A stretch of 64,000 nucleotides of DNA. Source: Paracyclopina nana (lineage: Eukaryota; Arthropoda; Copepoda; Cyclopoida; Cyclopettidae). Under the pieces are notes generated by a model. The model searched no databases and was not told the DNA's origin. It worked only from the letters and a program-made list of their open reading frames with translations. Shown here one piece after another: positions 1-10,956 of the stretch. Numbering within the stretch: the stretch's first letter is position 1; every line of letters starts with the position of its first letter. The DNA lies in NCBI GenBank assembly GCA_019096065.1, contig JAGUCH010000005.1, forward strand, positions 5,952,001-6,016,000, read 5' to 3'. Made by a program: the position numbers and the translations under genes.

Positions 1-227
1 GTATTTTCTAGTTTGCAAGTCTCATATTAAGGGTGCAGCAATGATTCGTTTCAAAATTGGTTAACATGCGAGGCTGCTATTCAGAGGCCAGCCATTTTTG
101 CCGTACTTTCTTGGTAGGCACCTAGCTTTTAGCAAGGCAGAATTAACCTCAATAAATCCGCATTAGATTTCAACGAAATATGTCATGGACATTTGATATG
201 TTACCCTAGCTCATGACATCTACCGGA
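1..227. other. non-coding, nothing recognised
   Basis: This is presumably intron of the minus-strand receptor gene that begins at 647. I looked on the minus strand for the next expected Cys-loop receptor exon (Trp-x-Pro-Asp type motif) and did not find it, so the rest of that gene lies off the left edge. Confidence 0.5.
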
Positions 228-284
228 TTACTTTTCTTCGCTTAACTTTAAAAATTGAAAATTTTCTAAACTAGAAATTCTTAC

Positions 285-647
285 AAACTTGGAATTGACG
301 AGAAGCTTGGACGATCCTCCAAAGTCATCAGGATTCCAGGTGAGTCTGGAGTCATTCCAGGTAATCACAGACCACCCATTGACAGTCAAAATCTGCAAAT
401 AATTATACCTTAGTTTAAAAAAATTAATGTAGCTGAAAGCAATTAATATGACATTTACCTCATCATGAAAGTCTAGCTTCAGGTCATTCACGTAAAGATT
501 GACTTTAGTTGTAACCCGGTGATTGGGATTGACTTCTTTATCGTACCCATCAAAGAGGGCTTTTCTTAGGGCTGATTGAGGGCTGACTCCTTCATGGGCG
601 ATGGCAAAGGCCAAAAGAATGGCCAAGTTGACGATGATAAGCTTCAT
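285..647 (-). CDS. nicotinic acetylcholine receptor-like subunit, 5' exons only
   Basis: These are the first two coding exons of a Cys-loop ligand-gated channel subunit or acetylcholine-binding-protein-like protein. Exon 1 is 647-459 and exon 2 is 392-285, joined by a 66 bp GT-AG intron; the lengths (63 and 36 codons) keep frame. Residues 1-17 form a signal peptide (MKLIIVNLAILLAFAIA). Next come a family-type N-terminus (LRKALFDGYDKEVNP), a beta-strand segment (VTTKVNLYVNDLKLDF) and the loop motif with spaced Trp residues (W...W.D.RL.W.P.D.GG). Exon 2 ends in SKF before a GTAAGA donor. The ligand-binding Cys loop and membrane segments would lie in exons beyond the window. Family members gate cation currents at synapses; whether this subunit makes a channel or a soluble binding protein cannot be told. 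Identity by sequence pattern only. Confidence 0.75.
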
Positions 648-693
648 TCTTGATGGCTCAGAAATGATTCTTCGGATCTTGCATTGCAGTGGG

Positions 694-701
694 TTTATAT
701 A
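694..701 (-). promoter_or_regulatory. TATA box of the receptor-subunit gene
   Basis: On the minus strand TATATAAA lies about 47 bases upstream of the start codon at 647, leaving room for a transcription start near 665-670 and a very short leader. The position is right for a core promoter element; no initiator was verified. Confidence 0.5.
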
Positions 702-920
702 GGCAAAGGCAAAAGCCTGTTGGCATCTAGGGTTGGTAGAAAATAGGGAAAAATGCGTTAGACGACCTTCTCGTTTAAGATGATTTTTTTAAGGCACGCA
801 CCGCTTCAAAAGAAGACTTAAATATGCCTCTAAAAAAGTAAGTTTCCAAATTTGCGTATAATATCTGATATTTTGTCAAAATATCAGAGCGAAATAGTGA
901 GTAACGGAGAAATTTGAAAC

Positions 921-1137
921 CTTCGTAGGATGGCTTCTTGTGCCAAAAGACCGATTCCGTAGAAAAAAACTAAAAATTATTTGGGAAGCACCTGGAATTT
1001 GCAAATATCGCTCGATATTTTGATCATAATATCAAGCGATATTATGCTGATATTTGCAAATATCAGGTACTTCCCAAATAATTTTTAGTTTTTTTCTACG
1101 GAATCGGTCTTTTGGCACAAAAAGCCATCCTACGAAG
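921..1137. repeat. 217 bp near-perfect palindrome (foldback element)
   Basis: The left arm begins CTTCGTAGGATGGCTT and the right arm ends in its complement, AAGCCATCCTACGAAG. The arms are roughly 100 bases each and pair through the A/T-rich segment TAGAAAAAAACTAAAAATTA and its complement, with a central TTGATCATAATATCAA turn. The same internal words recur at 2080-2160 and inside 8811-9024, so this is one copy of a dispersed family rather than a unique hairpin. Confidence 0.8.
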
Positions 1138-2433
1138 TTATTATGTTGATATACTATCACTTGTGAAAATTGGCCTTTTTAATGGAAGCTCTAGTGGACG
1201 TTGTGAGCATATACTAGCTTTGGGACATGCATTGTGACCTCAAATCTGTGGCTGAATTTGTGCTTAGATATGTGCTTGCTTTATTTAGATAAGAAGTAAG
1301 ATCATGCGAAATGAGTTATCAATTTGGCTCTTTAAAAATATTATTCAGTACAAAACGTTTTTGCCCTGATAATTGCCAGAAAAGCTAAAAGCAGCTCTGA
1401 TGAGTGAAGTACAAAAGAACGGGCTCCATTTTTATCTACTACACTTTTCTGGCAGTTGTTTTAACTTCTACACCTTTTGTAGAGTAGTATTATCTACTAC
1501 ACATTTTGAGGGTGAACTTTTTATGTTAGAAAGTCAAGTCATTTTAAGTTAGACACGCCAAGTTACTTTGTTGTAGGAGTTTATCCAATTATACCATCAG
1601 GTGTAGTTGTTGAAGTGCAATATCTTTAGTAGTGAAAAACACTAGACATGTAGTAGTTAAAGCATCTAGAAATTAGAAGATAAAATGTTTCCCCCAAAAG
1701 GAACACAAGTTCGTTACACAATTTCGCCTAGCATTGAGATAGAATTCAGGTAGGTTTGTCACGTTTTCTATGACCCGCGTAAAGTGCTGGATGTACGTAG
1801 TTCGCTGGCTGCCTTCTCGAGGCAGTGAAGTGACGTCACTGACTAAAGCCCGGCTCCAACAATGATGAAAATCAGTATAGTATGGAAACCTTACTTATAA
1901 GTAAAAGATGCAAAATCTTTTTTATAAGTATAGTAAATTATGCAACGAAAACCGGTTATTTCGCTCAACATTCACAAAAAGCAGCTACTTTGCTTGAAAT
2001 GTTGAGCGTTTGCTTATCTATTTTTACCTTAGCTTAGCTATTTTTACCTTAGCTTAGGTTTTTCCGGCAATATGAGAACGGCCTAATATCGCTCAATATT
2101 TTGATCATAATATCGCATATTTTTTCTTCGAATTCGGCCTTATGGTACCAATATGGCCTATAGGGGTGGCAAAAATGGTCTATTTAATGCCATCAAAAGT
2201 TATCGAAAGTGAATAGTAGCGAAATAGGAGGCTTGAGAGAAACGCAATTTAACAGAAGGAAACTTTGTAGTCGAACGCGGCATTAAAGTTTCGTGATTTA
2301 TTTAAAAATCGTTCCGCTGAAAACTACGATTCACTTGAGCTTTGATTGGCTTCAGTGTAATAAAAATTGAAATGTTGATTTCAAGTAGACACTATAGTAT
2401 AAAAGGACTTTCTACAAAAATGATTTATTTTGC

Positions 2434-4529
2434 CTACAAAGGACTCATTGGGTCGACTCTGTTTGATACACAAGAAGGAAAAAGCGTAGATTTGAGAGTT
2501 TGTTGCAGATGCTTGGCATTAGCAGTTTGCACAATGAAAACGAAAGATACTCCAAATGCTGGAATGACCAGCTGGTTAGCAAAAACCAGCTCTGGACTGT
2601 CAAGAATCTCTTGGCCGGATTTCCTATGAAAAACAAGAGCTAATTAAGTCAATTGTCAGAATCTAAGGGGGATTTCCGTGACGGGAAACTTACGCATTCA
2701 TCAAGCTGTGGGAAATGATGCCGACAAATAGAAAGCCCCAACCAATGGCGTGAGTTACGAAATTGCCAAAGTTGGTTTTCTGATTTTTGGCTGTGGTAGA
2801 TCCAGCGATTTGCAAGCCTTCTGTCAGCTGAATGGCACTCTTTCTTTTGACAATTTTCATGCTCAACCTGCAGAAAGTTTGAATAGCTGAGCAAATGGCA
2901 AAGATGAGCACACCGAAGGGGAATTCAGGCTTTTCAGTTGGCCATTCATCGTAGTACTTGCCCATGCAAATAAGCTGGAAGAAATGCGACGATATAATTT
3001 TTTAGAAAATGCAGCAAAACTTGCAAAGGTGCAACCTTGACGAGATGAAATATAACATTCCAACTATGCCAACTTCGTTTCTATCAAACAATCACTTGTC
3101 AATGATCCATACAACCTTGTAAGGTTCGATGCAACCTTGTCAAGGTTCGATGCAACCTTGTCAAGGTTCAATGCAACCTTTATAAGGTTCAATGCATGCT
3201 GCGCCTTGGTAAGGTTGCTTGCAACATTACTAAGGTTCCTTGTTCTTGATAACTTTGCTTTGAACCTGAACAAGGCTTCATTTTTCCCTTTTAAATATTG
3301 TATTGAACCTTGGTTATGTTATTTTGAACCTTGGTAAGGTTCCATGCGACCTTACTGCGGATCTATCCAACCTTACTATGGTTACCTGCAACCTTACCAA
3401 GGTTCAAAATTAGGTAAGGTTAGGTTCCATGCGACCTTACTTTGCATCTATCCAACCTTATTGTGGTAACATGCAACCTTACCACGGTTCCACGCAACCT
3501 TACCAAGGTTCAAAACAACATTACCAATGTTCAATACAACATTACCAAGGTTCAATACAATATTTAAAAGGGTAAACGAAACCTTGTTCAGGTTCAAAGC
3601 AACCTTGTCAACCTGCTGAGATTCTATGCAATGCTTTCTAGCCAAGCTAGAAGCAACATAACCTAACCGAGATAGAATGCAAGCTACATAACTGTCCAAC
3701 TCAATAGAGGAGTGACCTTGAATACTTCACCAGCCATTCTGATTGTTAACTCAATTTTAAAAGTACTTACCTCACTCATGACCGGCTTGCCAGGCCCAAT
3801 TTTCTTCATCGTGGAGAACAAAATGCTCATCAAAACGCTAGTGCGGCAAAAGAAATTAGCCAAGAAGTTGTCATCCATGACCGGAATGTGTTTGAACACG
3901 ACCAGAAACAGGAATTTCATGCATGAAATTGACGTTGAAATGAGGAAAATGTTGGTGAAGCATGCCTCATTGATGATGCACCTCATCAGACAGGTTTGTT
4001 CACTGAAAGGCCCAGCAACTGCACGTAAGGCGTCAAAAGCATGTGACAACGTGACCACAGCAATTCCCTGCAAAAATCACATTTTCAAAAGGCGAAATTA
4101 AAAATCATATCAAAAGCACTTGGCCTCTTTATAAGAGGTTCTGCAGGAAATTAACTTCATTGGATGTGTTTTACCTCAATTGCTTTAGTTTTGCTACAAT
4201 TTTCCTTGCATTAAAAATACGAATTTTCGCTCAAAATTCCGCCTTTATTTTTTTTCAAAAAAAAGACTTACCGAGGCATTCATTTGGGAAACGAGCTGAT
4301 TGATCAAGGTTCGGTAATTTCCGGCTCGGCCTGACCGATCGTACCAGATTGTCATTGCCAATCCCGAGCAGCCAAAAAGGGCTCCAAAAAGGTAAATTAC
4401 CAGACAAAGCCATTTCAAGTGTGGGTGGTCATTAAAAAGGCTTTCAAAGAAGTCACTATCCGTGTTGCTTGTGTCGTTTTCGTAAGCCATGACTTCACTG
4501 TTATGAATGATCTCAAAGAGAGCTTTCAT
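2434..4529 (-). CDS. orphan seven-transmembrane receptor, 341 aa
   Basis: Four exons on the minus strand: 4529-4272, 4067-3771, 2974-2694 and 2623-2434. Splices keep phase (0, 0, 2) and the coding sum is 342 codons including the stop. Exon 1 gives an acidic N-terminus without signal peptide, then TM1 (HLKWLCLVIYLFGALFG) and the loop YDRSGRAGNYRTLINQL. Exon 2 carries TM2 to TM4, including CLMRCIINEACFTNIFLI. Exon 3 carries TM5 (FPFGVLIFAICSAIQTF) and TM6, and exon 4 TM7 (LVFANQLVIPAFGVSF). Classical DRY and NPxxY motifs are absent, so it is not a standard rhodopsin-family amine or peptide receptor. The loop resembles a poorly described group of invertebrate orphan receptors, an impression from memory only. 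Ligand and function are unknown. The second intron, between exons 2 and 3, is long (796 bp) and contains a repeat array. Confidence 0.72.
3111..3630. repeat. palindromic AAGGTT tandem array in an intron
   Basis: About 20-21 base units such as AACCTTGTCAAGGTTCGATGC repeat imperfectly from 3111 to about 3240, then again from about 3310 to 3620 in variants (AACCTTACCAAGGTTC). Each unit contains a self-complementary AACCTT...AAGGTT pair, so the array could fold into many small hairpins. Translated, it gives spurious frames of ASNLDKV type. It lies wholly within the intron between exons 2 and 3 of the orphan receptor. Confidence 0.85.
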
Positions 4530-4690
4530 TTCGTGCGTGAGTGAGATATAGTAATAATCGTTTCAGATGATAGCCTCGCTTTCAGATGATAACTGCTCTT
4601 ACCAAAAAAAAACACAGAGAAACTAATTGCTCGGCTCATGCACACATTTCTCTCAAAAAAGGCAATTTCGCCATATAGGACTTTCTCATA

Positions 4691-5089
4691 ATTGGGGCGT
4701 TCCCGTATTAGCCTGTTAGCCAAGTTAAGTTAGGTAGAAAGTTAAGTTTAGTTCAGTTCCGTTCCCAGATATTTATGTAGATAGAACTTAACTTAGCTTG
4801 ATTTTATGTAGTACTAGCTTGCTCGCATAGCTAAGTTCAGTTGCCAAACTGAACTTGGCTAGAAAAAGTGTTCTCATATGCGTAGTAACTGAAGCTCGCT
4901 TAATTGAGAAAAGCTAACTTTGCTCATCAGCTGCTGATGTACAACGCGTTGGCGTGTCAGCTCAGCGGTCAACTGAACATTGCTAAAACGAACCGAACTT
5001 GGCTAGAACAAGCTGAACTTAACTGATCAAGTAAGGTTGCTGTTTTAGCAACGTAACTTGACTAAAAGTTCGAATATGGGATCGCCAAT
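4691..5089. mobile_element. MITE-like element, GTTCTCATAT family (diverged copy)
   Basis: The left end ATTGGGGCGTTCCCGTATTA and the right end, whose complement reads ATTGGCGATCCCATATTCG, form imperfect terminal inverted repeats around 399 bases. The inside is full of AAGTT/AACTT words in both orientations and contains a second internal GTTCTCATATGCG, which suggests a nested or rearranged copy. No coding capacity. Confidence 0.55.
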
Positions 5090-6978
5090 GCCTCAAAAAG
5101 CGATGGAAAAAAATAACTTTTTTCATTTTTTTACTTGTCATACTTGTCCAACACAGGAAAAGCAATTACAGAAAATAGCAAAATTAGAGCTCGTTGAAGG
5201 ATGCGATGTACTCCAATTTTTGACTTGAATTGTCGCGTGAAAAATGTCTTCGTGGTTTGCTGCAGCTTTATAAGAAATGCCAAAAAGCTCATCCTCATCT
5301 GGTTGCACAAGAGCTATTTTTTTAAGGCACTGCTACAATCTGATCATTACTCACTTGATTATTTACAGAGGTCGAGTTCAAGAAAATCTCATCTAATATA
5401 AATCAAGCTGTAATGCATTTCTTACGTGAAAAGTTGGAATGATCTAGAAAATATCATTTTTTCTGAATTTAGACGGAAAGCTGTGAGGTGGAACCACTTG
5501 AAAGGTGAATTAAATCGGATTTAGGCTCGAGTAAAAACGCAAATGAACTGTTTTTCCTCATGGTATGTTAGATATCCAGCTGCCAGCTTTTTTATGGTGA
5601 CTTTTTTAATTTATTGTCACGAGCTTCTGAATGCCAAACATAATAAATAATTTTCAAGAATGTCCAGCATTTCAAGCCTAAAAGATGGTCGAATTTCAGT
5701 TGCATCAAGGCCTAAAGTTTCTTCTTACTATTTTTTCAGTCCAACATTCAAAATAAAATTATTGCCAGAATGTGGTATTTTAATGCTTAGAGGAAAAGAA
5801 TGTGGTAGATGAACACCACATATTGAGCTCGTAAAATGAAGAAAGAATAAGGATGTTCACCATTAAGCAATTTCATCCTTGCGGGTGGATTTCTGGCAAC
5901 CGAAAAAATGGCGGACATTAATTAGATCAAAAAGTCCCAACTTTGGAACTTTGAGCCCTTTGTCTGACACAATAATGACACTCTTGACATTTCACAAGTT
6001 CTTTTTGGAGAATGAAGTCGACCTTTAAAAATTGCACATTGAGCAATCATGGCAAGATTGCAATTCTTTGCAAATCTGCCAAAAAAGAGCACATAATTCC
6101 TCTGAAAACCAATCCCCAATTTTCAGCTTATCTCAAAGTATTCTTCCATTCTAGCCTTTTTGAAAATGAACAACTCGTGTGGGTTGCATTGAAGTCAAAG
6201 CTACAGATCGCATCAAAAATGCTCAAAAATGACTTAGAGCAACTTTGGAGTGCGTTTTAACATGAGGGTTTTTTAGCTCTAGATTGACAAGTGATGAGAA
6301 AGGAAGATTCTAGATGACAAGTTGAACATGTAGCATGACATGAAAAAAATGTACCTTTAATATAAAAAATATGGAAGCCATCAGGTATTTACTTCTCACA
6401 TAGGAAAAGCTACTACCAAAAAAGGGTAATTAAGTAAAACTTCTGAAGTAACTGAAATTGCGGATTTTAGAGTGTTTCTTCTGCTCGATTTAAATCAAAT
6501 GATTGAATAGCTTGTTTTTTACTAGCCCACGTGGCTCCAAAGGAAACGGAAACAGTGCGTATCCGGACCTCCCAATCGCGCAGCTTGATGAAAATTATCA
6601 CTTCAAGGATAGAAGGCGTAGGCTCATTAAAAAGTAACTTTAACCCTATTTTAGCACGTTCAGCTGCCCTAAGGAAAGAGCCGACATTAGATTTATAACT
6701 AATGCACTATTTTGCATTTTGCTGCAGTTTTTACACCCTGCCTAATTTGCACCTGCTGACATTTCGATAAAAGACATTTTGGCTCCTTGAAGGATTTCAA
6801 AACACTTTAGGCAACCTATAATAAGTGTTTATGGTTATGAATTAAGAACTATGCATAGCTATGGAATCTTTTTACGTATTGTGTATTTTTGCACTTGTTG
6901 ACATTTCTTTTTACAACGTGCTTTTTGTAGTGAAAATTGTTAAGACATATTGAAATAATCAATGTAGTATTACTCCTT

Positions 6979-7610
6979 TTTTCGAGTTTTCTCCTAAAAA
7001 ACTGGACAGTGCTAGTTAATTCCAATTATAACACATGTCAAAATTGGTAGAATTTCAAGAAGATATGAGTAATTTATGCATTTATAATGTTAATTGGCCT
7101 TTTTGCTTATTTGAAACAATGGCTCAGTCTCTACTGGGGATTTTATGGTGGCATTGTCACGGTCATTATTTATTTATAATTTTTCATTCGCAACCTACTC
7201 AGTGGTGCGTTCTCACATCGCATTTTAGTTTGACCAAAACTGATACTGGTTAGACCAAACTGACTTTTGTCAGCTTTCTTGTAGCGTTTAGCTTAACCAG
7301 GATCAGCGTGAATTAACTAAAATCAGTTTTGGTTAGACCAAACTGCAATATGAGAACGCCCTCGCTCAGCCTCTTCTGGAGATTTCTTAGTGACATTTCC
7401 ACGGTAATTATCGATTCATGTAGCTCCATCGCAACCTACTCGCTATAATGACCGTGGCTTGGTCACTATAAAATCTCTAGAAGAGACTAAGCCAAACTAT
7501 GTGCTTCTGCTTTTTCGAGTTTTCTCCTAAAAAAACTGGATAATACGAGTTTATTAATATATAAAACTTGACAGAATAGGTAATTTCAAGAAGATATGTG
7601 TAATTCATAA
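6979..7610. repeat. local duplication with inverted arms, interrupted by a MITE
   Basis: The segment 6979-7080 (TTTTTCGAGTTTTCTCCTAA ... ATTTCAAGAAGATATG) returns in direct orientation at about 7509-7610. Between them, GGCTCAGTCTCTACTGGGGA at 7121 is repeated directly near 7366 and appears inverted at 7449-7493. The element 7205-7361 separates the first two copies. The order suggests tandem duplication of an inverted-repeat element followed by insertion of another. Confidence 0.65.
7205..7361. mobile_element. MITE, GTTCTCATAT family
   Basis: A 157-base element with terminal inverted repeats of about 40 bases. The left end runs GTGCGTTCTCACATCGC and then TTTGACCAAAACTGAT; the right end is its complement (ATCAGTTTTGGTTAGACCAAA ... 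GAGAACGCCC) with a few mismatches. Non-coding. Confidence 0.75.
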
Positions 7611-8364
7611 TTTGAATTGGACGTTTAGCTTGTTTGAAAAATGCTTTTTGTTGTTTGATGTGCTACATATCAGGTTGTAATAGCTCATACCCATTTTGAT
7701 GCTCAGAAAATAATCCTTTGAGGGTATCACTCAATGCTTAAAATGTTCTAAAATTAGCTTTCACTAATCAAAAATGCGAACTAGAATCGATTATACCCTG
7801 TTAGCAATAATCTTATTATAGTCTAAATGGGTTCTAAGGTATCCAAACTAAAGTACTCTGTGCGAACAAAAGGTCTTTTCAATATACCAATATAGTATAC
7901 CAAATTGGGCACAAATATAAAAGATGAATCAGATACTTGACGTTTTAAAAGTGATAATTCGCGTATCTCCTAGCAAGTCATCTGTGAAAGGTGGTATCTT
8001 TTTTTGGACGTCATTCTGCCATTTTGAGTTATTGTGGATGATTTATAAAGTTCTAAGAAATCAACCAATTGAAACAACACAATGGGACAATCTGCTGTTA
8101 GTTTTCCTTAATTGCTAGCTCACGTAAAGTTAATTGGCCAGACTGCAGCTATGTGGGTACAAGATAGATACCAAGTGGAGTACGTGCCTTTTTGCCCTAC
8201 CTCCCATTGTGCGCTTGCTTGGCTTGGATATGTGCAGTGTGTGTACGTTCTTTTTACGCCCCTGAAAAATCTGCTCTAGGATGCGACGAAAGATAGACAT
8301 CAGTCGGGGTTTGCCGATCACATTGCTCACACCTCTCCCAAGTTATACCAAAAGATAAGGCAAG

Positions 8365-9968
8365 ATGGCAGTCAAGGTAAATTGTAAAATTCTAATGTGG
8401 TTTTCATCTACATCAATATTTTATCAGATTTAATACAACTCGATTAACTCATGTCCAACCGCATATTTTTTGATTAAATGTTAGTTTAAGCATACAGTAA
8501 AAGATTCTCAATTTGTACTTCTATTTTGTAATATGGAAACACTTTTAAGAAAATTGCTAGCAAAACTACTATTTGAAGAAAGCACTTATAAAATGCCCTA
8601 TTTGCTAGTGTCTAAAAACTATAATGGGATTTTTGACAAGGATTACACTTCATAAAAGGCCTGGTTATGTATTAAAACTTTGTAATTATCATTACCAAAC
8701 GCCCACATGCGGAGGGAAAAAGGCGCTTGAATATAAAGTACATGATGGCATTTATAGAGCAGGCAACCATAATTACCACATTTTAGGCCGAAATATGTCC
8801 AGCTTCTCTAAGGCCCTGTTCACCTGCAATATTATCAGCAAAATAACCCGCGATATTATGCTATCATGCTATCAATATGATATCATTTTTCAAATTTTGA
8901 CTTCGGAATCGATATATTGGTACCAAAAACTATCCTACTCTAATAATAAAATTCTCAGTTTCTCAGTATTTCTCTTCGATATTTTGCCAAAATAACGGCC
9001 ATAATAAGCAGGTGAACAGGCCCTAAGTACGAAAAATATTCCCATGCACCGTCAAAACGCAAACTTGATTAACGTTACGCACGACTAAATATCTAATTTT
9101 TCAGTACATGATCGCTTTGTGCCTTCTCTTCGTTGCCATCATCGATAAAACTGTGCGTGCCGAGAGTGAGGCCGAGGCCGAGGCTGATCCCTACTACGGA
9201 TACTACGGCCACCACCAATACAACGGATACAACAGTTACTACAGGAGAAGTCCGTCACATTACGGTTATGCCCACCGTTACCCCGTTCATCATCATGCCT
9301 ATGGAGCCTACAACAGTAGGCCCGTGGTGGCCTACAAAAAGGCCTACGCTCACCCACCTCCACCTGTGGTGAAGAGTGTGCACGTATCACCTGCCCCCGC
9401 ACCTACACCTGTGGCTCCGCATGCTGAATACAACCATCACCATCACGAGGAGCCTCAATACGTGGCCTCAATCAAGGCCTTCCCAGCAGTGCCCGAAGAG
9501 CACCTGCATTACGACGAGCAGCCCGCTGCACCTGCAGACCACCATGTGTACGAGGAGCATCAGCCTTCTGCACCTGTGCAGGTGCATCATCACATTGAGC
9601 CTGCACCTGTGCAGGTGCACCATCAATTCGTCGAGGCTGAGCCAGCACCTGTGCAGGTGCACCATCAATACGTCGAGGCTGAGCCAGCACCTGTGCAGGT
9701 GCATCATGCACCTGCAGGTGTTGCTGGACCAGTTTCCACGCAGTATCATGCGCAAGATGAATTGGGGAACGTGATCTACGGTTACGAGAACATCAACTCA
9801 GCCAAACAAGAGCAGCGTGATGCCTACGGAAATGTGGTTGGATCCTACTCGTACGATGATGGCACAGGATACCCCAAATATGTGTCTTACATCGCTGACG
9901 ATTTTGGCTTCAGGGTGACAGGTGCAAACAACCTGCCGGTCGCACCTGCGGCAGCACCTGCCTACTAG
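8365..9968 (+). CDS. cuticle protein with R&R chitin-binding domain, 291 aa
   Basis: Two exons: 8365-8376 encodes only MAVK before a GTAAAT donor, and 9105-9968 follows a TTTTTCAG acceptor and continues YMIALCLLFVAII. Splitting the signal peptide after about four codons is the usual layout of arthropod CPR genes, which is why I chose this start rather than the ATG at 9108. After the signal peptide come Tyr/His/Pro-rich low-complexity sequence, four copies of APVQVHH (residues about 160-205), and the R&R chitin-binding region (about 215-282: TQYHAQDELGN, then SYSYDDGTGYPKYVSYIADD, then FGFRVTGANNLP). Such proteins are secreted and bind chitin in the exoskeleton. The 728 bp intron contains a MITE. 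Start assignment is an inference, but it keeps phase 0. Confidence 0.88.
8811..9024. mobile_element. MITE with GGGCCTGTTCACCTGC ends, in the cuticle-gene intron
   Basis: Left end AGGCCCTGTTCACCTGC and right end GCAGGTGAACAGGCCCT form 17-base terminal inverted repeats with one mismatch. The core (GATATTATGCTATC, GGAATCGATATATTGGTACC) matches the palindrome at 921-1137 and the fragment near 2080-2160. About 214 bases, non-coding. Confidence 0.78.
9568..9720 (+). repeat. 42-base coding tandem repeat in the cuticle gene
   Basis: Units of 14 codons (Ala-Pro-Val-Gln-Val-His-His-Gln-Phe/Tyr-Val-Glu-Ala-Glu-Pro) are repeated, the last three nearly identical at DNA level. Each contains the palindrome CACCTGTGCAGGTG. 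Near-identity including third positions indicates recent unequal exchange rather than old conservation. Confidence 0.8.
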
Positions 9969-10442
9969 TGATATCCATTTGTTGTGTGAGCGAGTGTGAT
10001 TTTTGGAGAGAACCCGACGTTTTTGATTAGTAGAATACCAAAATCAATTCCTGGAACGAAGTGGAGATGCCAACAGATTAACGAAGAGTTCAAAATTGGC
10101 CATAGTGAATTCGATCTGAGAAAGTGTGTTGCATTCAAATTTGGCCAAATATACTACTATCTTACTGCATCGAGAAAGTTAGCATTCAGATAAATGGAGC
10201 CAATTTTTCAAAGGGCTCGATCTCATCCCAAATAAGACGAATTCAAGCAAAGTTACTTAACTCAAAATAGGTGCATGAGTCTTGCTTTGAAACTGTTACA
10301 TTTCAGAATTGCTTAATGATATGAGAATGTCCCTTTTGTTTTGCTTCTACAAAGGATTTTATCAACTTCGTCATCAAATTGCTTGTAAAATCATTAAATG
10401 CTCAAAAGCAATTTAGCTGCATGCTGCAAGCTACTCACGTCA

Positions 10443-10956
10443 TAATACTTGATTGCTTGGAGTAAGCTTTATTTTAAGCCCAGTTGCGGCGCTAGGGGGC
10501 GCTGCTAAAATTCGAACACCAAATTTTGGCATATGAAGCGGGTTCATAGAAGTTTCCGCTTTTCTTGATTCTTTCATGAATAGTCAGAGTAATTAAAGGT
10601 TACATTACAATCTTTCTAGCACCATTGAAGTAGATCAGACCCAGAAAAAGCAAAAAATCCAAAATATGGGCTCAAATTACCATAAAAAAAGATTGCCATT
10701 CCCACTCACACAAATGCAGACAGACAATTATTCAGCCACTACAGATATCTTTAAGGAGTTATTTCTTTCCCTTTTGGCAAATTTCTTGCTGTGATATAAT
10801 ATTTTCAGGAATTCACTACAGAAAAAGTTCAAAATTGCAATTTAGGTTTAGTTTAGATTATTACGTAACCTAATGGCTTTAAGAGCGCCAATCATCTAAC
10901 GCCATCTGTGGCGGTTTCGACAACTAAATCGGCACAGTGCAAGCAATCAAGTATTA
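10443..10956. mobile_element. non-autonomous TIR element, 514 bp
   Basis: Starts TAATACTTGATTGCTTG and ends in the exact complement, CAAGCAATCAAGTATTA (17-base perfect terminal inverted repeats). The interior has no long frame. A single copy in this window, with no clear target duplication, so the exact boundary may extend a base or two. Confidence 0.7.

Larger units (their letters stand above)
648..2433. other. intergenic, repeat-bearing
   Basis: No gene seen. It holds the receptor promoter, the palindrome at 921-1137 and, near 2068-2170, a diverged single-arm copy of the same core (AATATCGCTCAATATTTTGA, then a GGTACCAATATGG segment). The word CAATATGAGAACGGCC at about 2068 matches the end motif of the GTTCTCATAT element family. 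The open frames here are short and show no protein-like composition. Confidence 0.6.
4530..8364. other. intergenic, repeat-rich, no gene seen
   Basis: Contains two GTTCTCATAT-family elements (4691-5089, 7205-7361), a locally duplicated and inverted block (6979-7610) and a solitary GTAGATGAACACCACA element end at about 5805-5820. Open frames up to about 80 codons look random. The first 12 coding bases of the cuticle gene follow at 8365. Confidence 0.6.

Noticed and set aside
3064-3699. Frames with repeated ASNLDKV-like peptides
   Set aside because: They are translations of the AAGGTT array in an intron.
9108-9110. ATG at 9108 as start of the cuticle protein
   Set aside because: It follows a clear splice acceptor, and a four-codon first exon at 8365 gives the normal CPR gene layout.
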